From the NCBI GenBank assembly GCA_022316685.1, contig JAKJHU010000026.1:1054001-1118000 (forward strand): a stretch of DNA of 64,000 bases. Direction: 5' to 3'. Each line of letters starts with the position of its first letter. Position 1 is the stretch's first letter. A program made the position numbers and the translations under genes. The DNA is from Progne subis subis. Its lineage: Eukaryota; Chordata; Aves; Passeriformes; Hirundinidae. This document shows, in pieces, positions 1-12,328 of this stretch. Below the pieces are notes generated by a model. The model saw nothing but the letters and a program-made list of their open reading frames with translations, ran no database searches and was not told the origin of the DNA.

Positions 1-208
1 AGCCTGCCAATTGAGTTATTTTTCTCTCTACTTCGCCCCAAAATTTGGCGCAGTAGATTCTCTCCGGGGTTACTTGTGGAAAGTGCAAAAAAAGCCAGCA
101 GACAAACTGCTTTAACTCGTCCTTTGAAATTTTTAACTGAGCGAACTGAACCACAGAAACAAAATTATAATACACACCCTTTTGGGCAATGGAGACTTTC
201 ACGCCCAT
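1..208 (-). CDS. gag: Endogenous betaretrovirus gag, N-terminal part of matrix (partial, runs off window)
   Basis: An ATG at 208-206 on the minus strand opens a frame that stays free of stops for 69 codons to the window edge. It lies about 575 bp downstream of a primer binding site and LTR in the same orientation, which is where gag should begin. The product starts with Met-Gly and has Ser at position 6, fitting the MGxxxS N-myristoylation signal of retroviral matrix proteins. In the family this targets Gag to the plasma membrane for particle assembly. The frame is intact as far as it can be followed, so the provirus may be fairly young. The rest of gag and all of pol and env would lie to the left of this window. 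The gag assignment is inferred from position and the myristoylation motif rather than a recognised domain match. Confidence 0.6.
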   Translation of the reverse strand, partial: MGVKVSIAQKGVYYNFVSVVQFAQLKISKDELKQFVCWLFLHFPQVTPERIYCAKFWGEVERKITQLAG

Positions 209-781
209 CTCTCCCTAAAAAAGCATTGCCCCCAACTAACACCCAGGCAAACTTAACAGACAACTAAAATCCAACCGTGGTCCAATCTCCTATAATCAAG
301 TAGGGGACCCCTCCCGCTCACGCGGGGAGCCGCAGAAAACAAGATGGGTGGTCTAAAAAATCCCGAAGAGAAAAAACCACCACGTGAACCCCATTTGTGC
401 CAAATCAAAAGATTAAACAACAGAAAACAACCAAAGAGGACCCTCAGGAGGGCTTCCAACAGGGGAATGCGGCTAACCTCCACCCCCTGGGCTGAACAGC
501 CTAAATACTTTTTTCAGGTCTCCCTCCCCTGGGGGGACCCCACCAAAGTAAGCACCGCTGGGGGGTGATACTTACCCCCTCCTGGGACCTGGGAAGCCTG
601 GGATTGTTGGTCCACTGCCCGAAGAGGAATCTGAGGGCGCTCCGGAGCTGTCCTCTTCTCCCCCGGGAGTGAGCTTCCACTGGAGCCGCTTCCACCAGGG
701 GTAGTGCAATGCCCAAAGACCATGCTTCAGGCTCTTTGGTAGCCTTAGTCCTTGCTGTGGGGTTCGCCTCGTCGCTGGGGG
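209..781 (-). other. Proviral leader between primer binding site and gag
   Basis: This GC-rich stretch separates the primer binding site from the first gag codon. In retroviruses the leader carries the major splice donor and packaging signal. I see no long open frame that looks like a protein, and I cannot place the splice donor with confidence. Confidence 0.5.
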
Positions 782-799
782 GCCCCACGTTGGGCACCA
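782..799 (-). promoter_or_regulatory. Primer binding site, tRNA-Lys(1,2) type
   Basis: Read on the minus strand the 18 bases are TGGTGCCCAACGTGGGGC. They match the known tRNA-Lys1,2 primer site of betaretroviruses (TGGCGCCCAACGTGGGGC) at 17 of 18 positions, with one C-to-T change. The site lies 8 bases downstream of the LTR end at 808. This fixes the orientation of the provirus and points to the ERVK/betaretrovirus class. Confidence 0.85.
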
Positions 800-807
800 A
801 GCCGCAC

Positions 808-1496
808 TGTCGCAGTGTCCCTCGCCCTCGGCAGGCACTGACCTCAGGCTAGCTCAGCCTTGCACTGCAGCTTACGCGAGTAAGGTCAGGGTTGCAGGCT
901 GGGCAAGCAACCTCCTCCCTGTGGAGCCTTGGTTCCCCATGCTGACGACAGGACTCATTGGAGGCACGACCGTGGTGATGGATAAAGGATCGACTCTCTT
1001 GTGCAGGGTTAAAGATGGTTTATTGGAGGGGAGACCAGCAGGGAGCTCCGCCTCTGACAACTGCTGCCCAGAGAGAGCCCTAAACACAGCTGTGCATGAT
1101 CTTTTAACCGGGGGAGGATCCAGGGGTGGCGACAACAGGTCAGCCAATCAGGGGATATGGAGGTGTAACAATAGGTGTTAGCTCCTGAACATTGAACCAA
1201 TAACAAGAGGGGGGAGGGGGATTTCCCGGGTACCAGCCTATCACTTGACGCCCTCCCTGGATCTTTCCAGAAGCCAGGGAAGGGTCCCGAAGTGACAGAC
1301 AGGGCGCTCAAGAGGACAGAGAGGGGATTGACAGGGATAGGTGGGGGAGTGGAATGATTGACAGATAACCGAGGATTATATAACAAACATGTGGGGATGG
1401 AACCATTATAGAAACTGAGGGGTACATTGGAACAAACCAATACAAAACTCAGTATAAATTACATAGAACAAATAAAATAAAACATGCACCGCCACA
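808..1496 (-). mobile_element. 5' LTR of an ERVK-like provirus
   Basis: Read on the minus strand the LTR begins TGTGGCGG and ends GCGACA, so it has TG...CA ends. It is 689 bp long, against 691 bp for the related solo LTR at 5411-6101. The two share blocks throughout, including the terminal TGTGG and a GGTCAGCCAAT block. A TTAAAAG TATA-like box lies at 1107-1101 and an AATAAA signal at 1024-1019, giving a plausible U3-R-U5 order. The primer binding site follows at 799-782, so this is the 5' LTR. The matching 3' LTR lies outside the window. Confidence 0.85.
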
Positions 1497-4400
1497 GACA
1501 AAGAAACAAAAACAGAGCTGATGGCAAGGGAAGCACAATAACACTGGTTTTCTAGCTTAGGTTAACATGAACTAAAAACAACCACCTAATACGCTTTAAG
1601 ATCATCTGCTACATGCATGAACTTCTAACTGCTACCTGCAACTTCCTTTATTAATTCTCATGGAATAAAGGCTTCTTTTTCTGGACTACTCTGCTGACAC
1701 CTAGTGAGCCTCAGCTCCAACAGCTTTAGAAAAAGAGAGGTGGTATGAGAGCAGCTGTTCTTTTCATTCCACTCACAGTAAAATGTTTTAATATGGCCAT
1801 GTCTGTGATTCATCAAAGTGCTGAATCATATATCATCTCAGAGAATACTGTAATACTAATGAGAGGAAAATGTAGAAAGATGGTAGAGAGGAGAAAAGGA
1901 AAAGAAGCATAAAGAAAAGAAGTGATAGTCAAAGTCTTTCCCTCACAGAATAAACACCTTTAACAAGGATGAATAAAATTTGCCACTGGTTGTGACTTCC
2001 ATCTTTTGCTTTCCGTGTTTCACAAATCTAACTGGGATATCTCAGTGTCTGTAACTTCAAGTTGAAAACTAATTTGTTGTTTGTTTTTAATGTAAAACAT
2101 AAACTACTAGCAATTCCTTATTACTGTCTTAAAATTATTTGCAGCATAATTCTACCATTACAATAGTATAAATATGTCATTTTATCTTTGGATTTGTTTG
2201 GGAGAGTGGCAATTTCACTGAAGTGGCTTAATATTGCCTGGGCAACAGGCATCCAGTTAAGTGAGATGGCATTTTCTCATGTCAAGGAATTCTGCAACTT
2301 AAAATGGACACAAGAGTAAACATCTCTTTCCAAAAGAAACTGAAAAACATAATGTCAGTGTTGGCCTCTGATAACAAAGATGAATAAGATCACATTTTAC
2401 TTCCCTGAAAAATGGCTCCAAGAGGTCACAGTCATTACTCTTGCATAAAAAAATGTGAGAACACATACTACCACCAATTGTCATTAAGTTGGTCTCTTGA
2501 GAGCTGCTGGTAAGGAATTTTTAAGTTTCCCTAAGAGAATTTCCTATCTCTCTTCCTGAAATGGTTTACCTAACTGAAGTCTTTATAAATGCACGTCATG
2601 TTTAAAAACACCTACACAGAGGGAGTTAGGCTTCTCCAATCTTGTAGTGCAACAAATTTAAGGTAACTAAACTTCACTCCAGCAATATAAGAGAAGTCAC
2701 TAAAACAAACACTGTGTAGTTCTTTGCATCATAAACACAACCAAGACACTAAAGATTACATAAGCTGAAAATGACCACCAAACAAGAGAGAAGACAGAAT
2801 TCTGTTAGCGAAAGAAACCAGCTAGTGCCTGCTTGTGTGTGCTTTTCTTACCATGTTGCTCATCACAGTGACTGGGCTTCTCCTCTCAAGACACCACTCA
2901 AGCTCTTCACTGTGGCACCAAAAGTCATTGCAACTTTCCTCCCTCTTCAACCTCTTTTGTTGGCTCAGACATTTCAGTCAGTCAGAACTAAATCCTGCAT
3001 TCAAATGGGAAGTTCAGTCACTTTTTTCCTTTCTTCACAGCATAATAATTAAAATTAATTATTTCCAGATAGACCAGAGGATATCTCACTTCAGAATGCT
3101 CTGGGATTATCTTCTTCTCTCTCACATTCTAGGTGCTGAATCTCTCGGGACTAAAAAGCTGATTATGTCCAAAATACTTATACGTTTATAATTTTTATTT
3201 TTGGCTTGTAAGGTTACCAGTTATCAGGGGAAAATAAAATTGCTTAAATGAAACATCAGGAGTTTAATATATTTTTGCCTTGCAGCTTTATTAGGAGTAG
3301 TATAATTAAACATTCAGACACAGACCTTAATCAAAGCCTCAGTCTTTAAGCAGCTTTCTGATAACTGCAATTAATTTTCTATAAGTGTAAGAGACATTTT
3401 ATAACTACATGTAAGTGTGATTAGCTGAACTTTTTCATATATAGGTCAGAGACTGCCACTTGATATATTTTAACTCTATGATAAATTTCAGACTCAAAGT
3501 ATTAACACAACTTGATAAAAACTTGACTTTAAAGTTCTTAAGTTTGTTTTTTCTGCTGCTAAAGTTCAAATAAATTCTTTGTCATCAAAAAGTAAATTAA
3601 AATTTTCATCTTGTAAGAAGGAAATTCTTATTACTAAAATCATGCTTTTACCCTATACTGATTTAGTATATTTCATAACTTGATTTGGCTTGAGATGATA
3701 AAGATTATTATTAGTTAATTAAAAAAAAAAGTTAATAATTTACTGTCTTTTACTAGACCCATATTAATTGTAATTGATCTATCCAAAATTATTACTTCTA
3801 CATTTATAATTTGCAACAATAATTACAGAGTTTAAATAACAATCAAGAAAATAATATATTCCTACTAGGGGGGAAAAAAAAAAAAAGTGAGAAGAAAAAC
3901 AAATCAGACAAGATTATTTTATCCAACGACTACAGGAACAGAGCTGAATTTTATTTCTAAAGCTTTCACTCCTTAGCCTTAACCTTATTTAGATGAATGG
4001 TAGAAACTTCTTTGTTCTCATTTCAACTGTCTAGATCCCTCCTCAGATCTCTCTTATCTCCACTTAATGCAGGGAACAAGTTCTTCTTGACAAAAAGCAG
4101 GAAGATGTTTTTTATCGTCTTTCTCATTGCCAGAGCTTGGCTTGTGTACAAGATACAAATAGCTGAAACAAAGCCCTGAGCTGCTAAAAATAAAGATGTT
4201 TGTAGTGTTTTGATGCTTTTAACTGTCAGAGTCTTTTACAAATACCAACAGTATAATTCCTGGAACATACCTGATTTCCATATATCCAATGCACTGACAC
4301 AACAAAGAGGAAAAAACCTGATGTGACTTCATTTGCTGACAACATCCAAATTCCAGACAAGTAAAATTCCTGAACACAAACTGTCAAATACTGCTGCTCT

Positions 4401-5019
4401 CAGTACAGTCACAGGCAATGTGAAACTACCACACAATCAAGTTGTTAGGACAATCTGGAATGGTAACAGAATTTTCAAAGCTTTGGTACAATAATTGGAA
4501 CCACAGTGTATTCCTGAAATTTCCCTAACTAGTGTGAGAAAAACACAAGGACATTATACATGTCTAACTTCCCACACCTTCATAACATATCATAAGTCTT
4601 AGTAACTGTCTTGTAGGGTGGCATTAAAAGAAAAAAAAAAAAATCAAATTTAATTTTGTATCAAAGGAAGACATTTAAAAAATTACCAGTTTTCATTACA
4701 ATGCAGCCAACTAACAGCATATTAACCAGACCAAAGAGGTAGGCACACCTCCTCTTTATATATATTTTATATATACCAAAAAAAAAAAAAAAAAAAAATC
4801 ACTTGAATGAATGCTTCTGGTAAAAGCACAACAGTACAAAACTGGGAACAAGAAAACCAGTTGTCCTATTGTACTTTAAATATCTGCTCCTATAACATAT
4901 GCATTGTTAAGAACCATACATATGCCAGCTCTTGTAAAAGAAGTCTGCTGTAATATCTACAACAATACTGGGTAGACTCCAATTAAAGGTCACTAGTATG
5001 ATAAAGAGACTGGAGTGTG
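1497..5019. other. AT-rich intergenic DNA, no gene seen
   Basis: Both strands contain only short open frames with no recognisable domain. There are A-rich tracts near 3721, 3870, 4630 and 4778. The six bases after the LTR (1497-1502, GACAAA) would be one half of the provirus target duplication; the other half is outside the window. Confidence 0.6.
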
Positions 5020-5410
5020 TCTCCCACAGGGTAAGCCTGAGAGAGTAGGACTGTTCAGCCTGGAGAAGGCTCAAGGGGAATTTTATTAATATATGTAAAT
5101 GCATGAAGGGATGATGTAAAGAGCACAAAGCCAAGCTCTTTTCAGTGGCACCCAGTGATAGAACAAGAAGCAAAGAGCACAAACTGAAACATAGGAGGTA
5201 CTGCATGAAGATCAGGGAACACCTGTTTTCACTATGAGGGTGACTGAGCACTGGCAGAAGTGGTCCAGAGCAGCTGTAGTTTCCACCCCTTTGAGAAATT
5301 AAAAATCTACCTCGACACAATCCTAGGCAGACAGCTCTAGGAGAGCCTACTTGAGCAGGGTATTGGACAAGATGACCTCTAGAGCTCCCTGCCACCCTCA
5401 ACAATTCTGT
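5020..5410 (+). mobile_element. CR1 LINE, truncated 3' part, interrupted by an LTR
   Basis: The sequence shows the familiar CR1 3' pattern: a 'gactgttcagcctggagaag' block near 5050, a 'ggacaagatgacctctagag' block near 5370, and the end 'caacaattctgt'. The usual terminal 8-bp CR1 repeat resumes after the LTR at 6102-6111 (ttctgtgata). The LTR therefore landed within the last few bases of this element. It is 5'-truncated, as nearly all CR1 copies are. Confidence 0.85.
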
Positions 5411-6101
5411 TGATGCAGTGTCCGTCCTCGCGCTAGTCGGCACGGCCACAGGCCAGCTCAGTTTATGCACTGCAGAAGCGTGGATGGGTCGGGGCAGCAA
5501 ATTGGGCGAGCCGCCTCCTTCCCGTGGGTTCTTAATTCCCCCCACGCCAGCGACGGGCGGATCGATGGAAAACGCAACCGCGGCAGCCAAAGAAAGGGTG
5601 ACTCCTCTAGGCAGGGTAGAACAGTGTTTATTTCAGGGAGAGGGAGCACGGAGCTCAGCACTCTCTGACTCCCTGCCCAGAAGAGCCCCGGGGCAGGCGT
5701 GCACGAGCTTAAAAACAGGGGAGGGGATAGGGGTGGCGACAACCGGTCAGCCAATTACTATAATGAGGGGTATAACTGGGGGTGTAAACTTAATAACTGG
5801 GGGCCAACCAAAAAACAAAGACAGGGGATTGCCAGGGCCCCAGCCTATCACTCGACCCCCTCCCTGGAGCTTTCTAGAATCCAGGGTAAGGGTCCTGGGG
5901 TGACAGACAGGGCACCCAAGGAGAGAGAGAGGAGACTGACAATTAGGTATAACAGGGGAAGGGATGACTGACATATAACGAACTTTCTCTAACTCCAGGC
6001 AAACCGGTTACAACCAATACTAAAAACAGGGGTACAAGGAACAAACCATTACAGAAAACTTAATATAAATTACAATAAATAAATAAACGCACACCACCAC
6101 A
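5411..6101 (-). mobile_element. Solo LTR of the same ERVK-like family, nested in CR1
   Basis: The 691-bp insert is flanked by identical 6-bp copies of TTCTGT at 5405-5410 and 6102-6107. Read on the minus strand it begins TGTGGTGG and ends GCATCA. A 6-bp target duplication is typical of ERVK/betaretroviral integration. It has a TTTTTAAG TATA-like box around 5715-5708 and an AATAAA at 5632-5627. It shares blocks along its length with the proviral LTR at 808-1496, but the two are clearly diverged. No internal sequence remains, so it arose by LTR-LTR recombination. Confidence 0.9.
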
Positions 6102-6111
6102 TTCTGTGATA

Positions 6112-7125
6112 CCACAACATCTCTGAGAAGTAATAAACTAACAGAGCATTTTCCTTAAAACTATTTCAAAAAGTAGACTATTCAGTAAAATATTGAAGTG
6201 ATTCTGATCCAACCCAGCTTTCACACATGGTCCTCCCCCTTCTCTTTTGCTCCAGGTTTTAGTTCTTTTTGAAGTCAAGGACTCATTCAACACAGCACAG
6301 AAGAGTGTCCTATTCATGAAGTAGTATTCTGAGATCTCTGGCTGTGTAAAACTTCATTCACGAAACACATAGGTTGGATATTTACAGAGCTTGGTTTCCC
6401 ATCTGACCAGTTCAGTAAAAGGAGGACAGAAACTACTGCTCTTCCAGTGAATACAGCTAGCTCCAGTAGCATTGTTATTGCCTTTTTAATTTTTAAAAGG
6501 AAAAACAGTAAGAGATTCACTGAAATCTGCCTAAAACCAAAGGCCAGCTCAGTATTAAATTTCTCACTTAGTATGTTGAGGTCAAGCAGAACTTTTATAG
6601 TGCTGACATAACACAGTCTAACACTGATGCCAATTGATAAAATTTTTGTGATCCAAAGATCACCAATCATATCTCTTCATAAGGATCTCACTCCCATTAT
6701 GTTCTGACATATCCCCTCCCACTGTGAAATTTCTTCTGTTTTGCATAATCATGCATTTCTTAATTGGTTTCTCCTTTTATCCAAGTAACAAACTCATTGT
6801 TTGTCAAGCATAATTCACCTGAAACAAGTTACTTTGAAAGAATAAAGAACAGTATTATTTGAGAAGTAAGGATTACTATGCAGAAGTTGGAGACCAAAAT
6901 GCAGAAAGGAAATCATACTACAAGCATTTTTGAGCTTTACTACACCACAATGCAGTGTCAAGAAGAAATGCAAAGCAACTTATTCCATGCGTAAAATGGA
7001 GTAAACATTTTGTCTTGGAAGGCACAGTCATTTCAGCTCTCCCTGCAATGATTATTATTTTGTCTCATCTGCACACTTTACACAAAGTATTTTAAATGAA
7101 ACAATACTGATTTACACATGTAATA
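6112..7125. other. Intergenic DNA, no gene seen
   Basis: AT-rich sequence without a supported open frame, splice pattern or repeat that I can name. Confidence 0.55.
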
Positions 7126-7420
7126 AAATCATTGAACGGCTTGGGTTGGAAGGGACCTTTAAAGGTCATTCAGTTCAACTTTTCTGCAATCTTAAACTAG
7201 ATGAGGTTGCTCAGAACCCCATCCAACCTGGCCTTGAATGATGAGGCAACCTGAGCAACCTGCTTTAGTGTTTCACCACATTTATTATAAAAAAAATATT
7301 ATTATTTCTTCCTTTTATCTAATCTAAGTCTACTCTCTCCTAGTTTAAAATCATTATCCCTTGTTTTACCAGAACAAGCCCTACTAACATTTTCCCCCGT
7401 GTTTCTTATAAGCCCATTTT
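7126..7420 (-). mobile_element. CR1 LINE 3' fragment
   Basis: The plus strand reads 'aaaatcattgaacggcttgg' followed by 'ggttggaagggacctttaaa' and 'gttcaact', which is the reverse complement of the avian CR1 3' end. The similarity fades after about 7420. The many substitutions and small gaps suggest an old copy. Confidence 0.85.
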
Positions 7421-7550
7421 AAGTCCTGAAAGTTAACACAAAGGAATTTGTGAAAATTTGTGATTTGTGAAAATGATGCCCTGCAGAAGGGACTTGTATT
7501 GAGCACATCTTACTTCACAAAACATTTCTAGGTATTCTTTGTGCCCACAT

Positions 7551-7593
7551 TCTAGTCACAATCTTCTACACTCTAGTCACAATCTTCTACAGT
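7551..7593. repeat. Short tandem duplication, about 20-bp unit, two copies
   Basis: The unit 'tctagtcacaatcttctaca' occurs twice in direct succession, with only two or three bases between the copies. It looks like a replication-slippage duplication. Confidence 0.8.
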
Positions 7594-9856
7594 GCTTATA
7601 AGATTCATCATCAGTTAACATTTCCTTTCAAAGCATATATTCATCAGATTAGAAAAGACACTGAAAGATAAGATGAAGCACTTACAGTGCTCTTCCCAAA
7701 CTGAGCTACTGTTATTTTGCTGGAACTGCAGTTCACTCAGAGCAAGAGAGAGAACTAATTCAGCTTAAAGCGAGGAAAGCATAAATGTGATATTTAACAC
7801 AGTAAGTTAAATAGGTCAGTTAACAAGTGATGCCAGGTTACATTTTCCTTCAAAAATTACACCTTTTCTACTCAAGAAATGGAAGGTGGTGGGGGAGATA
7901 CTTTGCAGAATGAGCTATATATATTGGCTGCCATTCTTGTGGCAGTTTAACAGGGAAACTGAAAACTTCATTATTTGCAGGCAACTCATGTAAAAACAGT
8001 GTCTTAACAAGTTACTCTGCCTTCTGTTCAATCATGTTAACCTCTTTTCACAGACAGTTCACAGAGTTTCCTAACTTCTTTTTCTGTGTGTAGATTTTCT
8101 TGTTCTAAGATAACACCTTTGGAAAAAAAATCATGTTTTTACATCAGCAAACATCTGCTGTTTTTCTTACTGAAATAGGATAGCTCATACCCTCTGACAG
8201 CAAAAACTGAAATAACTCACTCAGTTCTCCAAGTGATTGCAATGCAAATAGTAACTCTACTAAAAAGTTAAAGGCCAGTATCCATTTTAAATAACAGCTC
8301 TTAACTAAAAAGTATTTTAACCACACCTTTCTTCCCTCTTTTTCTCCTGCCAACCTTTTCCAGTGTTGGTTCAATAGCTCTTTGTTTTGGATATTTGTTT
8401 GAAAGATTGAATGTACAAGTAAATACCAATAAATTTCTAATTTTATGTGTAGACTTCAAGGGCAAAGTGAGATTGGCAAACATATATTTGCTTTTTAGTG
8501 TTAAAAGCTCAGATTTTAAATACATTTTCCTTTATTAATATAGAGACTCATAATGTATGATCTCATTACACTGCAAGTTTTAATTTTATAATAAGAATGA
8601 AAACTGTAGAGTAGTATAATCCTTGAAAAAACTGCATAATGCAAACTCATTGCCAGAAGCTCCAGTAAATGGTACATACTGGGATCCACAAACCTGTCAA
8701 GAGCTCCTCTTTTATTCCATCTGTTTAACATGACTTTTAGTTTTACACAACTGATAAGCAACTTGTCTCACGTGCAACCACCTCTGCAGCACTGTTTTTT
8801 TAACATATATTCCATGTGTTCCAAAAGCCTTCAGATATTTGTATACACCTAGAACATCTGTGCAACATGAATATGAAAGCTAAAAGTTAAAATGTGGCGA
8901 TACAAACACTAGACAGGCTTTATTTCAAGATTCATTAGGAAATCACTTAGTACATCCAGATCTTGAGTAATTAAAATACGGACAACTGTCCAAGCAAGGA
9001 ATTAAAAAAAAAAAAGAAGCACACATTAATAAAGAAAAACTGAATTTTATTCAATTCAATGATGAAAATAATTTAATAAATTTAATAAAGAATATTTCAG
9101 GATAAGAAGCAGTTTCTCATTAATCCATTTTTTGTACATATACCACAGCAATGTATTTCTGATTTAGAAAAAAAATCCTTTTCAATAAGACAACCACACT
9201 TACTGCTAGGTTGGAATTGCACTGCCTACTGTGTTTGAAACTTGAATTTTTCTTTTTCCTTATAATCTCGAAAGTGCAACAAATCACAACTGTGAGAAAA
9301 GTGACCTAGGAGCTAAGTAGTATGAGTGTAGCACAGAGCCCAAAGAAAAAAGCTCTTCTGAAGAGAAGCTCATATAGTAGTATTATACCCTACACAGCAC
9401 AGGTATATAATTGAACTATTAGGATTACTTATTTTAAATACTCTAAAATTTATGAGGGATTTCAAAGCACTATGATGAAATTCTAATATCTGAACATTGT
9501 TCAGAATATTACTATACTGTTAATTTCCAAGATTAAATTGTATACTGTTTATTTTTAAATATTCTTCAAAATGCATGCATTTATCATGCCAATATGAGAA
9601 ACTGATTTAGAGAATACCTTCTGTAATCCTGAACTTCCTCCAGATCCTCAAATTTATAGAGCTGCATGCTTAATAATTGAAGTCTGTGAATGGTATTTCT
9701 TGACTAATCTATTCAGTACCAATAGCAGAGCCAAAAATTTCTAGACATCCAATTCTACAATACATGAGGTTTGGTTATTTTATTGATATTCCTTTCCATT
9801 GAAGGATTTCATTACCCATTTCTGCTATGAGATGAACAAGAAACAGCTATTTCCCT

Positions 9857-9876
9857 CCCCCCCCCCCCCCCCCCCC
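9857..9876. repeat. Poly-C tract (20 bp)
   Basis: A pure run of C on the plus strand, flanked by C/T-rich sequence on the left. The complementary G run could form G-quadruplex structures. Its exact length may be uncertain because such tracts are hard to sequence. Confidence 0.9.
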
Positions 9877-10945
9877 TTTTAAGGCATATGTCAGGAACTA
9901 GTAAAGGCAAGCTGCTTGGAAAGGACAGTGAAGCTGGAAGCCAGGAGCCGCAGCAGGGTGGGCAGGGCAAAGCGCTCTCTGACAAGGACACAGTCCCATG
10001 GCACCTGAACAAAAAAGAGCAACTAGGACCAGCTAACATATCAGTGACTGCCAGATGAGGCTGCAATACCAGGGCAGATCTGAAGTCAAGCCAGAAATAT
10101 GGGTCAGCAAGGTAGGGCCTGAAGAGATGAGGTTAACCAGACAGTGCTACACAGATCAAGACAAATCTATAGTAAATAAGCTAGGTCCAATTTGAGCTGC
10201 ACCAAGTCTTCTCCCAGTCCAGGCAGCAAAACCTCTGGGAGAGCAGGGTTATGCACTCTGGCCCTTGACATAATACTACATTTCAAGCGCTCATTGAACT
10301 TTACCCTGCCTCATTTGTCCATCCTGACGGTGGTTTTGCAGGACATCTAAAGAGCTGATGACAAAGCTTTTACAAAAATAAAGCTAAAATTTGGAATAAC
10401 TAGGATCACCAGTTTCCCTACCCTTTTCCCTACTATTCCCTAGGAAAATAATACACTGACAAAACTGTGCAGAGTCCCCTTACTGAGAATTACCATTGGG
10501 TTTGATGCATCCATTTTATCTACAGTAATAATGGTAAAAAACATGCCAATTTGAAATTTTGTATTTGAAGCACATGTGGCTTATAAATTCTCAGTATGAA
10601 TGACTTGCACAAGGATGAAATATGTGCACCTCCTTGAGAAAGGAAGGTCTTAGTGAAAGACAGAAGTCCAGAGCAACTTAGAGCTCCAGTGAGTGTACCA
10701 GAGATCTCCTGAAAGCTGGAACCTGGTGCTTCAAGGTTCAATAAAGAACACAAACTTCTAACTTTATTTATTAATTCCCATGTCCAAATTAAAAGTATTT
10801 CCTATAAATGATTTTCACATATTTCATTTGTATAACTGTGAGTTATTTGAGAGAAAAAAAAAAATTGTAATTCCAAGATGGAAAACCTCTACAACCAGAA
10901 ATTGTTTGACAGAAATGACAAACAATGTTCCAACTAAGTGTTTTC

Positions 10946-12311
10946 TGCACTTATTGGAAAAACAGAGATAAAGCAGTGAGACAGTCCACTGTACATCATA
11001 CAGGCTGTCTGCTCAAACATTTGTTTGACACTTCTGAAAAATCAACCCTCATAATTTCTGAAGCAGAATTCCCCACTTTAGGTCTAGGGTTATTGTATCA
11101 TCTTCCCAGGCGGTATCAAGTTGATGAAAACATTAGCTTTCATCCCAAAGTTTGAGGGGGCAACAACATAAATGATTTTCGTTTACTTTTTGAGGGAACA
11201 GCTGCCCCAAGAGCAGCAGCTGTGAGAGCACTTGGAGGATGACAGATTTCTTGTAGCAGAAGCAGGGTGAATTCAGTTACTGGTTTCCTCTTCTTTGGTA
11301 TGCTGACCTCTAGGGAAACTCTTCTGCAAACCGGTTTGCCAGAGCATTTGTGTAGGGAGCTACAGTGGCTTCAAAGAAACCACAGACCTTTTTCTAGGGA
11401 CCAGGCATTTGGTATCAAATCCAAAGCAGGCCCTCAAGTGAAGCTGCTCCCTCAGGTGGTTCCAGCATGCTTGTGTGAGTAAAGGACTTGGTACATTTAA
11501 GCAGGGCTCAGTCAGCAGAGGAAAAGCATACTGAGTTAAGAAACAAGGTGATTGTTCTGGATATTTGTGAACTTGGTAGTTAAAAACCTGGGAAGTCCTC
11601 TGTGCTCTGAGTTCCTGCAGGGCAGCACACACCATTCCATCCATGGCTAAAACTGCTTCAGCAATGGATGAAATTGCTACACAATTCGGCCACTTAAATT
11701 CTAGCCTGACGGCTTTGGGAAGCATAAATAGCTTGCCCCATCTCTGCAGGGCATGAGAAGAGAAAGCTCTCTTGTGCTCCTCCTGAAGGGATCCCCTTGG
11801 TCTTGCCAGTGCTCTCCGGAAGATAAGGGCTGAGAGCCTTGGGCACCTCCTCAAGTTCTAGATCTCTGCACTGCCAGCAGCCCCATTCAGCCCCCTATCC
11901 TCTTCCCCTTCCCTCTTCCCCTTCCCTCTTCCCCCCAAATCCTGTTCCCCCGAGTCCTGTCTCTAGCTCGGATGTCCCCGCTCATTTTCTCTGCCTCCCT
12001 GACAGCCTTCCGAGGAGCGAGGGTGCCCTGGCTGACGTGCAGAAAGCAGAGCAGAAGGTGACGGCAGGCGGGCAGGGAGCAGCACTGGGTGCAGGCTGAG
12101 GCCGTCTCTCCCGATCCCCCTGCTGTGCAGCGGGATTTGCTGCAAGAGGAGATGCCGTGGATATGGCCTTGCGGCTCCACGGGCCCACGGCCGTGCCCAA
12201 AAGCCCAAAGGCAGGCAGTTGCCTACCCACAGTGGGAACGTGAGGAGAGAGGGAAAAGACAGGAGAAGGGGGACAAAGCAACCCTCAGAGACCGTGTCAA
12301 AGAAACAACTA
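10946..12311. other. Duplicated non-coding flank downstream of the RING pseudogene
   Basis: This is the part of copy A on the 3' side of the minus-strand RING gene. Short open frames seen here are not preserved between the two copies, so I do not call a gene. A C/T-rich stretch at 11893-11935 contains an extra 'ttccctcttcccc' unit relative to copy B. Confidence 0.5.
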
Positions 12312-12317
12312 TTTATT
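12312..12317 (-). promoter_or_regulatory. Polyadenylation signal AATAAA of copy A RING pseudogene
   Basis: The hexamer lies on the minus strand 12 bp after the stop codon at 12331-12329. It is at the same place as in the intact copy. Confidence 0.7.
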
Positions 12318-12328
12318 TCCTTTTACAA

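Larger units (their letters stand above)
7421..10945. other. AT-rich intergenic DNA with a poly-C tract, no gene seen
   Basis: I find no supported gene. A 20-bp tandem duplication (ctagtcacaatcttctaca, twice) lies at about 7551-7593. A pure C run lies at 9857-9876. The left edge of the tandem segmental duplication is at about 10946. Confidence 0.55.

Noticed and set aside
4907..5590. Minus-strand open frame of 227 codons
   Set aside because: It crosses from a CR1 fragment into an LTR in antisense, so it is a chance frame across a nested insertion.
5411..6101. The LTRs at 808-1496 and 5411-6101 as the two ends of a single provirus
   Set aside because: The second has its own complete TTCTGT duplication and is diverged from the first. 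The internal region of the first runs leftward, away from the second.
11360..11854. Minus-strand open frame of 164 codons in copy A
   Set aside because: In copy B the matching frame is cut to 94 codons by an indel, and no domain is seen.
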